From Flagellimonas pacifica (GTDB lineage: Bacteria > Bacteroidota > Bacteroidia > Flavobacteriales > Flavobacteriaceae): a stretch of DNA of 64,000 nt. The notes beneath the pieces were generated by a model. That model was not told the origin of the DNA, made no database searches, and saw only the letters and a program-made list of their open reading frames with translations. The position numbers and the translations under genes are program-made. This document shows positions 1 to 9,078 of this stretch, in pieces (positions within the stretch are counted from its first letter, which is position 1; each line of letters begins with the position of its first letter). The stretch spans positions 62,001 to 126,000 of the forward strand of contig NZ_OBEH01000004.1 in the NCBI RefSeq assembly GCF_900215465.1, written 5' to 3'.

Positions 1-3000
1 CGATTTTAAAATTGAAATGAGTGGTGACAACATAAAAGTTTCCAGACGTGGTGGAGGTGGAGATGCCGGATCAAACTGGATTGAGGCCTTTAATTTTGAT
101 GATAGTAGCCACTCTCAGGGCAGTTACGGATTCTATGTCCATGAACAATCAGGAGCATACTTTGAAGACATTGCTATTGAAAAATTAGAGCTTAGAGCCT
201 TTAAAGATGTACTTAGGGAACCCCAGTGGCGAAATAGTGCCTTGCGGTTCAATGTAAACCTTGATGATATTGAGGTTGCCGATTTTGATGTGGATACCGA
301 TCTTTCAGAAATTCTGATGAGAACCATCAATGAGGATATCCATTACATTGGATGGGGTACCAATGCCAACCAAGCCCAATTTGAGCGTTTCATCACACAA
401 AATAATAACCAAGGAACCTTTATTAACAGGGATTCCGATAGTTGGTCAACCTGGATTGACAATATGGCCCAATACATTTACGAACAATATCAATTTGGTA
501 CGGTAACTGCGGGTGATTACTTTATTGCCGGAACATCAGTGGAGATTGATGTTGACCCTTCTCAATTAAAGACCAATACGGCTAATGCAAGTTACCCCAG
601 TGGTAGATGGAAAATTACCCATGACCATACTCATTTTGACAATAACACGGGGCAAGTTTCCTGGAATAACTTGTTTTTGGAAGACGTACCCGAATATTAT
701 GAGAAACCTGGGGAATACACCTTCACTTTTGAAGAATTACCAACAGCTCCCACCACATTGTACTTTCATAGAAAACCAGTCGCTAGCTTCACCTATAGTT
801 CAGATACTGGATTCATCAATAATACTTCATACGACCAAGACGGAGGAGCCAACAATGGTATCGCCCAATCAGAATGGAAATGGAAATCAGTTGATGCCGC
901 TTCCACAAATGATTGGACTACGGGCGCATTTGACAAAAATGCTGTCGCCGATGGCCAATACCTAATTATGCTAACCGTTCAAGATCATCAGGGAACTTGG
1001 AGCACACCATCTTCCATTTATGTTGAAAAATCTTCAGGAACTGGAGGTAGTAGCGACCTTCCCATTGCCCAATTCAACATTCAACCCGATCAGTTGAATA
1101 CCTATACGGGCAATATGACTATTTCCATTGAGGACAACTCTGTAGATCCTTATGGAAGAACATTAACGGTTGAAGAATGGATTGTGACACAACGAACCTA
1201 TGATGTGGATGGAAACCCAACTGATACTGAGATTTATAACAGTACAACACCAATGACTGATTTTTCGGCTTATAATACGCTTTCCGCGGATTATATTATT
1301 AGTCAACGAGTACAAACAGACACAGGAGTATGGTCAGAACCATTTTATAGAACTTTGACCATAGTAGACGATGATACTTTGCCCACCATTTCCGCAACTC
1401 CTGCAAGTGGAACAATAGATACAGATACAGATATTACAATAACCTTTCAGGATGAAACTTCAGGTAGTGGGTTTGATGTGCAACGCTATGCTTTGGTTCA
1501 GAATGCAACTCCACCAGCTACAGACGATGCTAGCTGGACTTCATGGAGCAATAGTCAATCCAAAACCGTGAATTTTTCCTCAGGGGGAAATGGTTGGTAC
1601 ATCCATGCTGAAGCAAAAGACAATGCCGGAAATGTTGGACCTCAAACCTTTGGTCCTTATGACATCACTTTGGTAGTGAGCGCAAGCGATGATTTGGCGG
1701 TGTTGGATGAAGATACAGTATCAGACCCCATAGTGGTTCTTTTTAATGATGTGTACGACACCAACAATACACCAACAATTACAATAACAGTTCAAGGATC
1801 TAAGGGAACAGCAACCGTAAATGGGAGCAATGAGGTAATCTATACCCCTAATGCAAACGAAAATGGGAGTGATACTGTTACCTACGAGCTGGATGATGCA
1901 GGCACAAAAGTTACTGCAAACATTACCTTATCCATTATTGCTGAAGACGATTTGCCAATTTTCACAGCTCCAACAGCTGCCTATAATGTTTCTTCCGCAG
2001 TCTTTTCCGGTAATTCCACCAACGTATCCTCACAGCTCAGCTCTCCCTACGGAATTACCTTTAGTAATGATGGAACAAAGATGTTTGTGAGTGGTATTTT
2101 TTCAAGTGAAATAGCAGAATATACCTTGTCTACACCTTATGATGTTTCCACAGCAAGTTATGTGGATTCTTTGACAGGAATGTCCGGTAGAACCACTGGA
2201 ATAAACTTTAACAATGATGGCACCAAAATCTATTATGCTAGTGCCAACTCGGGAAATAATATAACCGAATATGCACTTTCATCTCCATATGATATATCAA
2301 CAGCAACATTTTCCCAAGCCTACAGCGCTACAGAGGGTACCTCTTATTATGATGTAACTTTTAATGATACTGGAAGTAAAATGTATCTGCTTGCCTACAA
2401 CGACAAATATATATATGAATATAATTTAAGCACTCCGTTCAATCTATCAACAGCAGTCTACACCAATAATTCCTACGGGATTACGGAAGATGGCAGTCCC
2501 ATGGAACTTGACTTTAATGGAGATGGTAGCAGGTTATTCGTAATTACCATTGGAGGAGAATTACTGGCCTATGATTTATCTACTCCTTATGATCTTTCAA
2601 GTATTAGTTATGCCGGCTTGGTCTTCGACACAGATGATCAAGAGGGCAATCCCTATGGTTTGGCCTTTAACTCAAACGGCTCTAAATTTTATACCGTGGG
2701 ATTCACGAAAAGAGTACATGAATATCATATGTTGCCAGTAATAGAGTTCGCCGAGAATGGGACAGGCATAATTACTGATGCGGTTGCCAACGATGGAGAC
2801 GGTGGTGCAGATGATGATGGAATCATATACGCTTTGGCTATTGGAGGAGATAATGACCTGTTCAGCATAGATGGTTCAACAGGTGAGCTTACTTTTCTGG
2901 CTCCACCAGACTTTGAAGATCCAGATGATGCAAATGCGGATAACGAATATGAAATTACCCTAAGGGCAACAGACAGTGGTGGAACCACAGATCAAACTAT

Positions 3001-5530
3001 TACAGTAAAGGTAACAAATGTGGATGATACACCTCCTTCTGGATACACGGTATCCATTAATCAGAGTGATATTGATACCTCAAACGAAGGTGCTATAAGC
3101 TTCACTTTTGCAAGTGCTGAAATTGGAGCCACGTATAACTATACTTTTAGTAGTGATGGAGGTGGAACCAATGTTACAGGTACAGGTACAATTGTTTCTG
3201 CTACTGATCAAATTTCAAATATAGATTTGAGTGGTCTAGGAGATGGAACAATCACACTGTCAGTTACGCTTACAGACACCAACAACAATGAAGGAACTGC
3301 TGCAACGGATTCCGTAACAAAGGAAACTGATGTTGACGATGATGGAGTAAAAGACGACACTGACAATTGTCTCAATACAGCCAACGCAGACCAGTTAGAC
3401 ACCAATAATGATGGAGAAGGAAATGCATGTGACGATGATGATGATGGAGATGGAACATTGGATGTAGATGATGACTTCCCTTTGGACCCTAACGAAGATA
3501 CTGACACGGATAATGACGGAACCGGTGACAATGCCGACACGGACGATGACAACGACGGTACCGATGACGGTGACGATGCCTTCCCGAAAGACCCTAACGA
3601 AGATACCGACACGGATAATGACGGAACCGGTGACAATGCCGACACGGACGATGACAACGATGGTACCGATGACGGTGACGATGCCTTCCCGAAAGACCCT
3701 AACGAAGATACCGACACGGATAATGACGGAACCGGCGACAATGCCGACACGGACGACGACAACGATGGTACCGATGACGGTGACGATGCCTTCCCGAAAG
3801 ACCCTAACGAAGATACTGACACGGATAATGACGGAACCGGCGACAATGCCGACACGGACGATGACAACGATGGTACCGATGACGATGACGATGCCTTCCC
3901 GAAAGACCCTAACGAAGATACCGACACGGATAATGACGGAACCGGCGACAATGCCGACACGGACGATGACAACGATGGTACCGATGACGATGACGATGCC
4001 TTCCCGAAAGACCCTAACGAAGATACCGACACGGATAATGACGGAACCGGCGACAATGCCGACACGGACGATGACAACGATGGTACTGATGATGGTGACG
4101 ATGCCTTCCCGAAAGACCCTAACGAAGATACCGACACGGATAATGACGGAACCGGCGACAATGCCGACACGGACGATGACAACGATGGTACTGATGATGG
4201 TGACGATGCCTTCCCGAAAGACCCTAACGAAGATACCGACACGGATAATGACGGAACCGGCGACAATGCCGATAACGATGATGACAACGATGGTACCGAT
4301 GACGGTGACGATGCCTTCCCGAAAGACCCTAACGAAGATACCGATACCGATGGTGACGGAACCGGCGACAATGCCGATAACGATGATGACAACGATGGTA
4401 CCGATGATGGCGATGATGCCTTCCCGAAAGATCCTAACGAAGATACCGACACGGATAATGACGGAACCGGCGACAATGCCGATAACGATGATGACAACGA
4501 TGGTACCGATGATGGCGATGATGCCTTCCCGAAAGATCCTAACGAAGATACCGATACCGATGGTGACGGAACCGGCGACAATGCCGATAACGATGATGAC
4601 AACGATGGTACCGATGATGGCGATGATGCCTTCCCGAAAGATCCTAACGAAGATACCGATACCGATGGTGACGGAACCGGCGACAATGCCGATAACGATG
4701 ATGACAACGATGGTACCGATGATGGCGATGATGCCTTCCCGAAGGATGCCAATGAGGATACCGATACTGATAATGATGGTGTAGGAGATAATGCGGATGA
4801 TGATGCGGACAACGATGGAACTCCTGATACTGAAGATGCATTTCCTACAGATCCCAACGAAGATTCAGATGCAGATGGTGATGGTATAGGCGATAACTCT
4901 GATAATGATGACGATAATGATGGTGTTACCGATTTAGACAATGATGGAGATGGACTAGGTGATAATGTGGATAATGATGATGATAACGATGGTATTCCAG
5001 ATGATGAAGATGATTTCCCAAAAGATGCTTCTGAAACCATAGATACAGATGGAGATGGAACTGGCAACAATTCAGATACCGATGACGATGGTGATGGATA
5101 TTCAGATGAAGTAGAAACATCTGAAGGAACTGACCCATTAGATGCCCAGGATACACCATTAGACACCGATGGAGATGGTCTTCCTGATAGTATGGATGAT
5201 GATGATGACAACGATGGCGTTATTGATGGAGATGATGCCTTCCCTACTACTGATGAACCATTATTGATCCCAGCACAAGCGTTTACGCCAAATGGAGATG
5301 GTAACAATGAAGCATGGGTAATACCTGGCATTGATAACTATCCCAACAACAAAGTGTCCGTGTATAACAGATGGGGACATGTGGTGTTTTCCGCTAACTC
5401 CTATAGAAATAACTGGGAAGGTTTTTACAAAAGTAGAAATGAAAAGCTTCCAGCTGGTTCTTACTTGTATATCATAGACTTGGGAGACGGAAGCAAACCA
5501 ATACAAGGCTGGATTTTTATCAACTATTAA
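1..5530 (+). CDS. Giant T9SS-secreted multidomain surface protein (partial, 5' end outside window)
   Basis: The reading frame is open from the left edge without a stop, so the Met at position 17 is probably internal and the gene is truncated by the window. The visible part is about 1,840 residues. It holds PKD/Ig-like segments (about residues 250-650), a run of repeats of the type SPYGITFSNDGTKMF and STPYDVSTAS that look like a beta-propeller (about 655-905), a cadherin-like segment (about 908-1005), a long Asp/Asn-rich thrombospondin type 3 array (about 1105-1748) and a C-terminal gliding-motility-type domain beginning AQAFTPNGDGNNEAW (about 1752-1837). That last domain is the type B T9SS sorting signal, which predicts export to the cell surface. 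The TSP3 array should bind calcium. The next gene is PorP/SprF-like, a common partner of type B substrates. An adhesin or gliding-related role is inference. Confidence 0.88.
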   Translation, partial: DFKIEMSGDNIKVSRRGGGGDAGSNWIEAFNFDDSSHSQGSYGFYVHEQSGAYFEDIAIEKLELRAFKDVLREPQWRNSALRFNVNLDDIEVADFDVDTDLSEILMRTINEDIHYIGWGTNANQAQFERFITQNNNQGTFINRDSDSWSTWIDNMAQYIYEQYQFGTVTAGDYFIAGTSVEIDVDPSQLKTNTANASYPSGRWKITHDHTHFDNNTGQVSWNNLFLEDVPEYYEKPGEYTFTFEELPTAPTTLYFHRKPVASFTYSSDTGFINNTSYDQDGGANNGIAQSEWKWKSVDAASTNDWTTGAFDKNAVADGQYLIMLTVQDHQGTWSTPSSIYVEKSSGTGGSSDLPIAQFNIQPDQLNTYTGNMTISIEDNSVDPYGRTLTVEEWIVTQRTYDVDGNPTDTEIYNSTTPMTDFSAYNTLSADYIISQRVQTDTGVWSEPFYRTLTIVDDDTLPTISATPASGTIDTDTDITITFQDETSGSGFDVQRYALVQNATPPATDDASWTSWSNSQSKTVNFSSGGNGWYIHAEAKDNAGNVGPQTFGPYDITLVVSASDDLAVLDEDTVSDPIVVLFNDVYDTNNTPTITITVQGSKGTATVNGSNEVIYTPNANENGSDTVTYELDDAGTKVTANITLSIIAEDDLPIFTAPTAAYNVSSAVFSGNSTNVSSQLSSPYGITFSNDGTKMFVSGIFSSEIAEYTLSTPYDVSTASYVDSLTGMSGRTTGINFNNDGTKIYYASANSGNNITEYALSSPYDISTATFSQAYSATEGTSYYDVTFNDTGSKMYLLAYNDKYIYEYNLSTPFNLSTAVYTNNSYGITEDGSPMELDFNGDGSRLFVITIGGELLAYDLSTPYDLSSISYAGLVFDTDDQEGNPYGLAFNSNGSKFYTVGFTKRVHEYHMLPVIEFAENGTGIITDAVANDGDGGADDDGIIYALAIGGDNDLFSIDGSTGELTFLAPPDFEDPDDANADNEYEITLRATDSGGTTDQTITVKVTNVDDTPPSGYTVSINQSDIDTSNEGAISFTFASAEIGATYNYTFSSDGGGTNVTGTGTIVSATDQISNIDLSGLGDGTITLSVTLTDTNNNEGTAATDSVTKETDVDDDGVKDDTDNCLNTANADQLDTNNDGEGNACDDDDDGDGTLDVDDDFPLDPNEDTDTDNDGTGDNADTDDDNDGTDDGDDAFPKDPNEDTDTDNDGTGDNADTDDDNDGTDDGDDAFPKDPNEDTDTDNDGTGDNADTDDDNDGTDDGDDAFPKDPNEDTDTDNDGTGDNADTDDDNDGTDDDDDAFPKDPNEDTDTDNDGTGDNADTDDDNDGTDDDDDAFPKDPNEDTDTDNDGTGDNADTDDDNDGTDDGDDAFPKDPNEDTDTDNDGTGDNADTDDDNDGTDDGDDAFPKDPNEDTDTDNDGTGDNADNDDDNDGTDDGDDAFPKDPNEDTDTDGDGTGDNADNDDDNDGTDDGDDAFPKDPNEDTDTDNDGTGDNADNDDDNDGTDDGDDAFPKDPNEDTDTDGDGTGDNADNDDDNDGTDDGDDAFPKDPNEDTDTDGDGTGDNADNDDDNDGTDDGDDAFPKDANEDTDTDNDGVGDNADDDADNDGTPDTEDAFPTDPNEDSDADGDGIGDNSDNDDDNDGVTDLDNDGDGLGDNVDNDDDNDGIPDDEDDFPKDASETIDTDGDGTGNNSDTDDDGDGYSDEVETSEGTDPLDAQDTPLDTDGDGLPDSMDDDDDNDGVIDGDDAFPTTDEPLLIPAQAFTPNGDGNNEAWVIPGIDNYPNNKVSVYNRWGHVVFSANSYRNNWEGFYKSRNEKLPAGSYLYIIDLGDGSKPIQGWIFINY
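3476..4840 (+). repeat. 105-bp tandem repeat array encoding 35-residue TSP3 units
   Basis: The block containing TTCCCGAAAGACCCTAACGA recurs exactly every 105 bp (at 3581, 3686, 3791, 3896, 4001, 4106, 4211, 4316, 4421, 4526, 4631 and 4736). Diverged in-register copies lie at 3476 and 4841, giving 13 full periods. Each unit encodes 35 residues with DTDNDGTGDN and DDDNDGTDDG cores and an AFPKDPNEDT tail. Neighbouring copies share the same synonymous changes, such as a block with DNDDDND and GATGGCGATGATGCC in the 3' half. This suggests recent stepwise duplication or gene conversion. The array looks more GC-rich than the flanking DNA. Confidence 0.95.
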
Positions 5531-5560
5531 TCATTACAACAAAAAACACATTATAAAGAC

Positions 5561-6451
5561 ATGGATATATTCAAAAAATTAATAGTACCTGTAATGGCCC
5601 TGGTATTATCTACCACCGTGAGCGGCCAGCAGGATCCTAACTATACATTTTATCGCTATAGTATGAACATTTACAATCCTGCTTTTGCCGGAAGTTCTGA
5701 GGCAGCCGAACTAGCATTGGGCATCAGGAGTCAATGGGCAGGAATTGAAGGAGCTCCAGAAAGCCAAAGTGCCATTTTTGGTATGCCGGTGGGCAAAAAT
5801 GTTGGATTGGGCGTATCTATCTTAAATGATCGTACGTTTATAGAACAACAGACCTGGCTTGCCATTGACGTTTCGTATTATATTCAGCTAGATGAGGAAC
5901 ATAAACTTTACTTTGGAATAAAAGGAAGTGCAAACTCTTATGATGCTAATACCGATGGACTTGTAACATATGGAGTTGGACAGGATGGTGCTCTCATGGA
6001 TTATGAGAGCAGTTTTACACCTAATGTGGGCGCTGGTGCTTATCTAAAACATGACAGATATTTTGCATCGTTGTCTGTTCCTAAATTATTGACTCCTGAC
6101 CGTCTGCAAGAAAAGGATGGAAATGCCTATTTGGGTGTTGACCGCATGCATGCCTATTTAAGTGGTGGTTATAGTTTTATTCTAGGTAAAACACTTGATC
6201 TAAAGACTATGGGAATGTTACGCTATGTGGATGCATCACCAATATCTTTAGAGTTGACAGGTATTTTGGATTTTGGGGAGCGTTTTGAGTTTGGGGCCTC
6301 GTATAGGTTCGATGAAAGCCTAAGCGGAATGTTCCTATTCAATATTAGTAACGGATTCAATTTAGGATATGCTTACGAAACGGCTATTCAAAACTCAATA
6401 GATGGTCTGGACAGAAATACCCATGAGCTATTCATGAGATTAAAGATGTAG
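5561..6451 (+). CDS. PorP/SprF family type IX secretion outer-membrane protein
   Basis: This 296-residue protein has an N-terminal signal peptide ending near VSGQQ. The next stretch, YSMNIYNPAFAGSSEA, is the hallmark of the PorP/SprF family (Tyr-Asn-Pro-Ala-x-Ala-Gly). The rest alternates short beta strands, as expected for an outer-membrane barrel. Family members assist T9SS; SprF-like proteins are often encoded directly behind a large type B-CTD substrate and are needed for its secretion or attachment. Here the gene starts 30 bp after the giant surface protein on the same strand, so they very probably form an operon and a dedicated substrate-partner pair. The exact partnership is inferred from position. 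Confidence 0.9.
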   Translation: MDIFKKLIVPVMALVLSTTVSGQQDPNYTFYRYSMNIYNPAFAGSSEAAELALGIRSQWAGIEGAPESQSAIFGMPVGKNVGLGVSILNDRTFIEQQTWLAIDVSYYIQLDEEHKLYFGIKGSANSYDANTDGLVTYGVGQDGALMDYESSFTPNVGAGAYLKHDRYFASLSVPKLLTPDRLQEKDGNAYLGVDRMHAYLSGGYSFILGKTLDLKTMGMLRYVDASPISLELTGILDFGERFEFGASYRFDESLSGMFLFNISNGFNLGYAYETAIQNSIDGLDRNTHELFMRLKM

Positions 6452-6481
6452 TTATATTAACATTAAATAGAGTCTATAAAA

Positions 6482-6516
6482 AGAAAGTCTGCGAATCAAT
6501 GATTCACAGACTTTCT
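6482..6516. terminator. Hairpin terminator between convergent genes
   Basis: AGAAAGTCTGCGAATC and GATTCACAGACTTTCT form a 16-bp stem with one wobble pair and a 3-nt loop. It lies 30 bp after the PorP/SprF gene and faces the convergent lipoprotein gene, so it could serve both strands. The T tract after it is weak. The rest of 6452-6618 shows nothing recognisable. Confidence 0.7.
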
Positions 6517-6618
6517 CATATTCCAAAAGATTATACTTTATTAAATTCAAAACTTTAAGTTTGTCTACTAAAACTATAACCTCATAAATTGGTAAACACA
6601 CTTAATTAAAACATGAGT

Positions 6619-9060
6619 TTACAGTTTTTTCACCCTCTCCGGAGTTCCAGCGGTTCTAATTTCTAATTTTAAACTTGTATCTTCCGTTGGCGAAAAATGG
6701 CAATCTACCTTGATTTTTTGTTCTCCCGTACCTATAATTAGTTTTTCCTGGTCAATTGGAATACTCTTTATTTTGTTCCAAGTCGCATTATATAGGATAG
6801 CTTCATTTCCCCCATTGTACTTTAAAAACTGATTGGGTCCAATGACTACATTTAAATGGACTTTTTTGAAGTTGTTAATTTCCATGGTAACACCAGAGGC
6901 ACTTCCCCCATTCTTTGTACTGAGGATAAACTTTATAGTCTGTTCTTCATGTTCATTGTTAAAGGCAAAGTTCGTCCATACAGGTTCCCCAGGCTGGCGA
7001 GTTTTTGCCAAGTGCTCAAACCTCTCAACAGCATATGGAATTAGGTTCCATTCAGTTCCGGAGACAGTTTCCAGAGTAAACTCCTTTTCAATATTTTCCA
7101 TTCGCTTTTTCTGGTCACTAGAAAAGGCCCCAGATATTCTAGCCTTCTCCCATTGTTTTATTTGCTCCAATGCTTCATCTCCAAAACCATTTGTGTCGAT
7201 GATCTCAGCTGAAGTGACCAAGGCATATCCTGCATCAAAAGCGGCACTTCTTGCCAACATCCATTCAATATCCTCAATACTCGTATTTTCACGCATAGCA
7301 AACCAGCCCAACATACCTGGAATATAATTTCTGCGGAAGTAATCCTGGTTGAGTATGCGGTACAGGGTCTGACTTTCCCTAAAACCGTCGTACCATGGCT
7401 CTCCCCAATTCATGCGGGTAAACGAATGCCAAAAATAATGTCCCGATCTACTGGCATCCATAACATAATCATCTTTTATTTGAGACTCTAGATTATCATA
7501 CCAAGCATGGGTAAACAACAATTGTCCGTATGTGCCCATTCCGGTAGAATGGTTCCCCTCCAAACCGTCAAACGAAATCTGTCGCAATCCTGTTTTATTG
7601 TATAGTTGAGCAAGTTTTTCTCCCATTTCAACAGAAAGCTCTGTATTGGTCAGAAACGTTCTATAAGCATGATCAGCCAATTTTGAGATACGCGCACCTT
7701 GTTCATGGGCCGCAGAGGTTGTTCCGAAAGCTCCCCTAGAGCAATTCTTTAAAATCCAAGGAGCAAATTCTGACACAGATTCGTAACGTATAATTTCTTT
7801 TCCAATAACCACTGCATGCAGATTATTGTTATTCATTTGATTAAAAAAGCTAGGGTCCTTTATTTCAATGTCCTTTTCTTTGTCATCAATAGAGTTCACC
7901 AAAAAATCGCTACCCACTTTGGCCAATCGCTCATCAGGTATTGAGGTTACATATGGATCATTTGGCGTGATAAAATTAGATAAGGTATGCACTCCAACCT
8001 GAATATCTTGAGCTGCTGCTTTTTCCACAATCGACTTCATGCTTTCCCAGTTTTCGGGAAAATCTTCTTTTTTAAGGTCAAAATGTCCCCAATTCTCAAA
8101 CGGATCTGAATGATACAAATATTTCAACCCAGCTTTTTTGGTAAGGGCTATGGCTTTATCAATGTTAGAGACTGAAAAATTTTGAATCAAATAAGCCGAG
8201 GATGCCAGAGGGGATTTCTTTGCCCACACCCCATCAAGTTTTGGATGCGGTAAACCTTCCTCTATTTCAATTTTTTCCAAAGTATTCAGAACCTCTTTGG
8301 GCTGACAACCGAAAAGAGCAATCTTGGACCCCATAACTCCTTCATCTTCATAAGACGGTGCTGTATATTTATGATGATGCATGTTTTCAATAACCCTTTC
8401 TGCTTTTCTATTCCTTGTATAAGCTTGCAGATTGCTTCCATACCTTTTTGGCAAAGCAGTGTGCCCTCTGTACAAAATCTTTAAAGAATCCGAAACATCC
8501 AAAAGACTTGTAGTACTAAAAATATCAAACTCAGGGCTTATGTCATCATCTGTAGGATACCCTCCCAAGGTTCTCATATTTAAAGACTGCAAACCTATTG
8601 CGAAGGTATCATTACGAACAACTCCTACGGTTTCACCAATGGTTTTGCCTATAGTTGTCCTGTAAGGTCCCCAAGTCACCAACTCCACTTTGTCCGGATT
8701 GGAAATGGATACAAGCTCAAAAGTGATGTAATCTTCTTTATTTGCTATTTCAATCTCGGCCAAAATAGCATCTTCGGAATATTTTAGAAGAAATCTATTG
8801 GTGTTGGAATCAAATTCACAAGATGTGGGTTGCTCCAGCTTCCCATTTACTTGAATGGACATGATTGGTTGCCGCTCAACATCCACAAATGCATAATCGA
8901 CATTATTCTTGCCATCGGTCAGTTTTATTAAAGCACCAGTACGATCAATTCCTATTTCAAACCCCCCGACATCCATAATGGTCTTGTCCTGTTTACCGCA
9001 ACCAACAACAAGAGTCAGCAAAAAAAATAAGGCACTGGCCTTCAAAGAAAAGTATCTCAT
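6619..9060 (-). CDS. Large surface lipoprotein, putative glycoside-hydrolase-like
   Basis: This 813-residue protein starts with a lipoprotein signal peptide; the lipobox ends LVVG-C21. Residues of about 30-260 are beta-rich and resemble the N-terminal sandwich that precedes many glycosidase barrels. The middle (about 270-600) looks like a TIM barrel: it has repeated strand-helix units, including GLKYLYHSDPFENWG and a segment around QISFDGLEGNHSTGMGTYG, where the Asp or Glu could be catalytic. It also has many Trp/Tyr residues typical of sugar binding. The C-terminus is again beta-rich. I cannot assign a CAZy family. It is the last gene of the SusCD/FG-GAP locus, 18 bp after the preceding gene, which supports a role in degrading the imported substrate. 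Enzymatic function is inference only. Confidence 0.6.
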   Translation of the reverse strand: MRYFSLKASALFFLLTLVVGCGKQDKTIMDVGGFEIGIDRTGALIKLTDGKNNVDYAFVDVERQPIMSIQVNGKLEQPTSCEFDSNTNRFLLKYSEDAILAEIEIANKEDYITFELVSISNPDKVELVTWGPYRTTIGKTIGETVGVVRNDTFAIGLQSLNMRTLGGYPTDDDISPEFDIFSTTSLLDVSDSLKILYRGHTALPKRYGSNLQAYTRNRKAERVIENMHHHKYTAPSYEDEGVMGSKIALFGCQPKEVLNTLEKIEIEEGLPHPKLDGVWAKKSPLASSAYLIQNFSVSNIDKAIALTKKAGLKYLYHSDPFENWGHFDLKKEDFPENWESMKSIVEKAAAQDIQVGVHTLSNFITPNDPYVTSIPDERLAKVGSDFLVNSIDDKEKDIEIKDPSFFNQMNNNNLHAVVIGKEIIRYESVSEFAPWILKNCSRGAFGTTSAAHEQGARISKLADHAYRTFLTNTELSVEMGEKLAQLYNKTGLRQISFDGLEGNHSTGMGTYGQLLFTHAWYDNLESQIKDDYVMDASRSGHYFWHSFTRMNWGEPWYDGFRESQTLYRILNQDYFRRNYIPGMLGWFAMRENTSIEDIEWMLARSAAFDAGYALVTSAEIIDTNGFGDEALEQIKQWEKARISGAFSSDQKKRMENIEKEFTLETVSGTEWNLIPYAVERFEHLAKTRQPGEPVWTNFAFNNEHEEQTIKFILSTKNGGSASGVTMEINNFKKVHLNVVIGPNQFLKYNGGNEAILYNATWNKIKSIPIDQEKLIIGTGEQKIKVDCHFSPTEDTSLKLEIRTAGTPERVKKL

Positions 9061-9078
9061 ATTAGATATATAATTATG

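Noticed and set aside
3468..4784. Plus-strand frame of Met/Thr/Pro repeats inside the array
   Set aside because: It is an off-frame reading of the same repeats; the frame that carries the TSP3 motifs and the T9SS domain is the real one.
3476..4840. CRISPR-like periodic array
   Set aside because: The period is an exact multiple of three, the units code for TSP3 repeats, and there are no unique spacers or cas genes.
3208..5331. Long minus-strand open frame (707 codons, Ser/Pro-rich)
   Set aside because: It is the reverse complement of the TSP3 repeat array; its Ser-rich repeats follow the 105-bp period. There is no signal, no known domain and no promoter.
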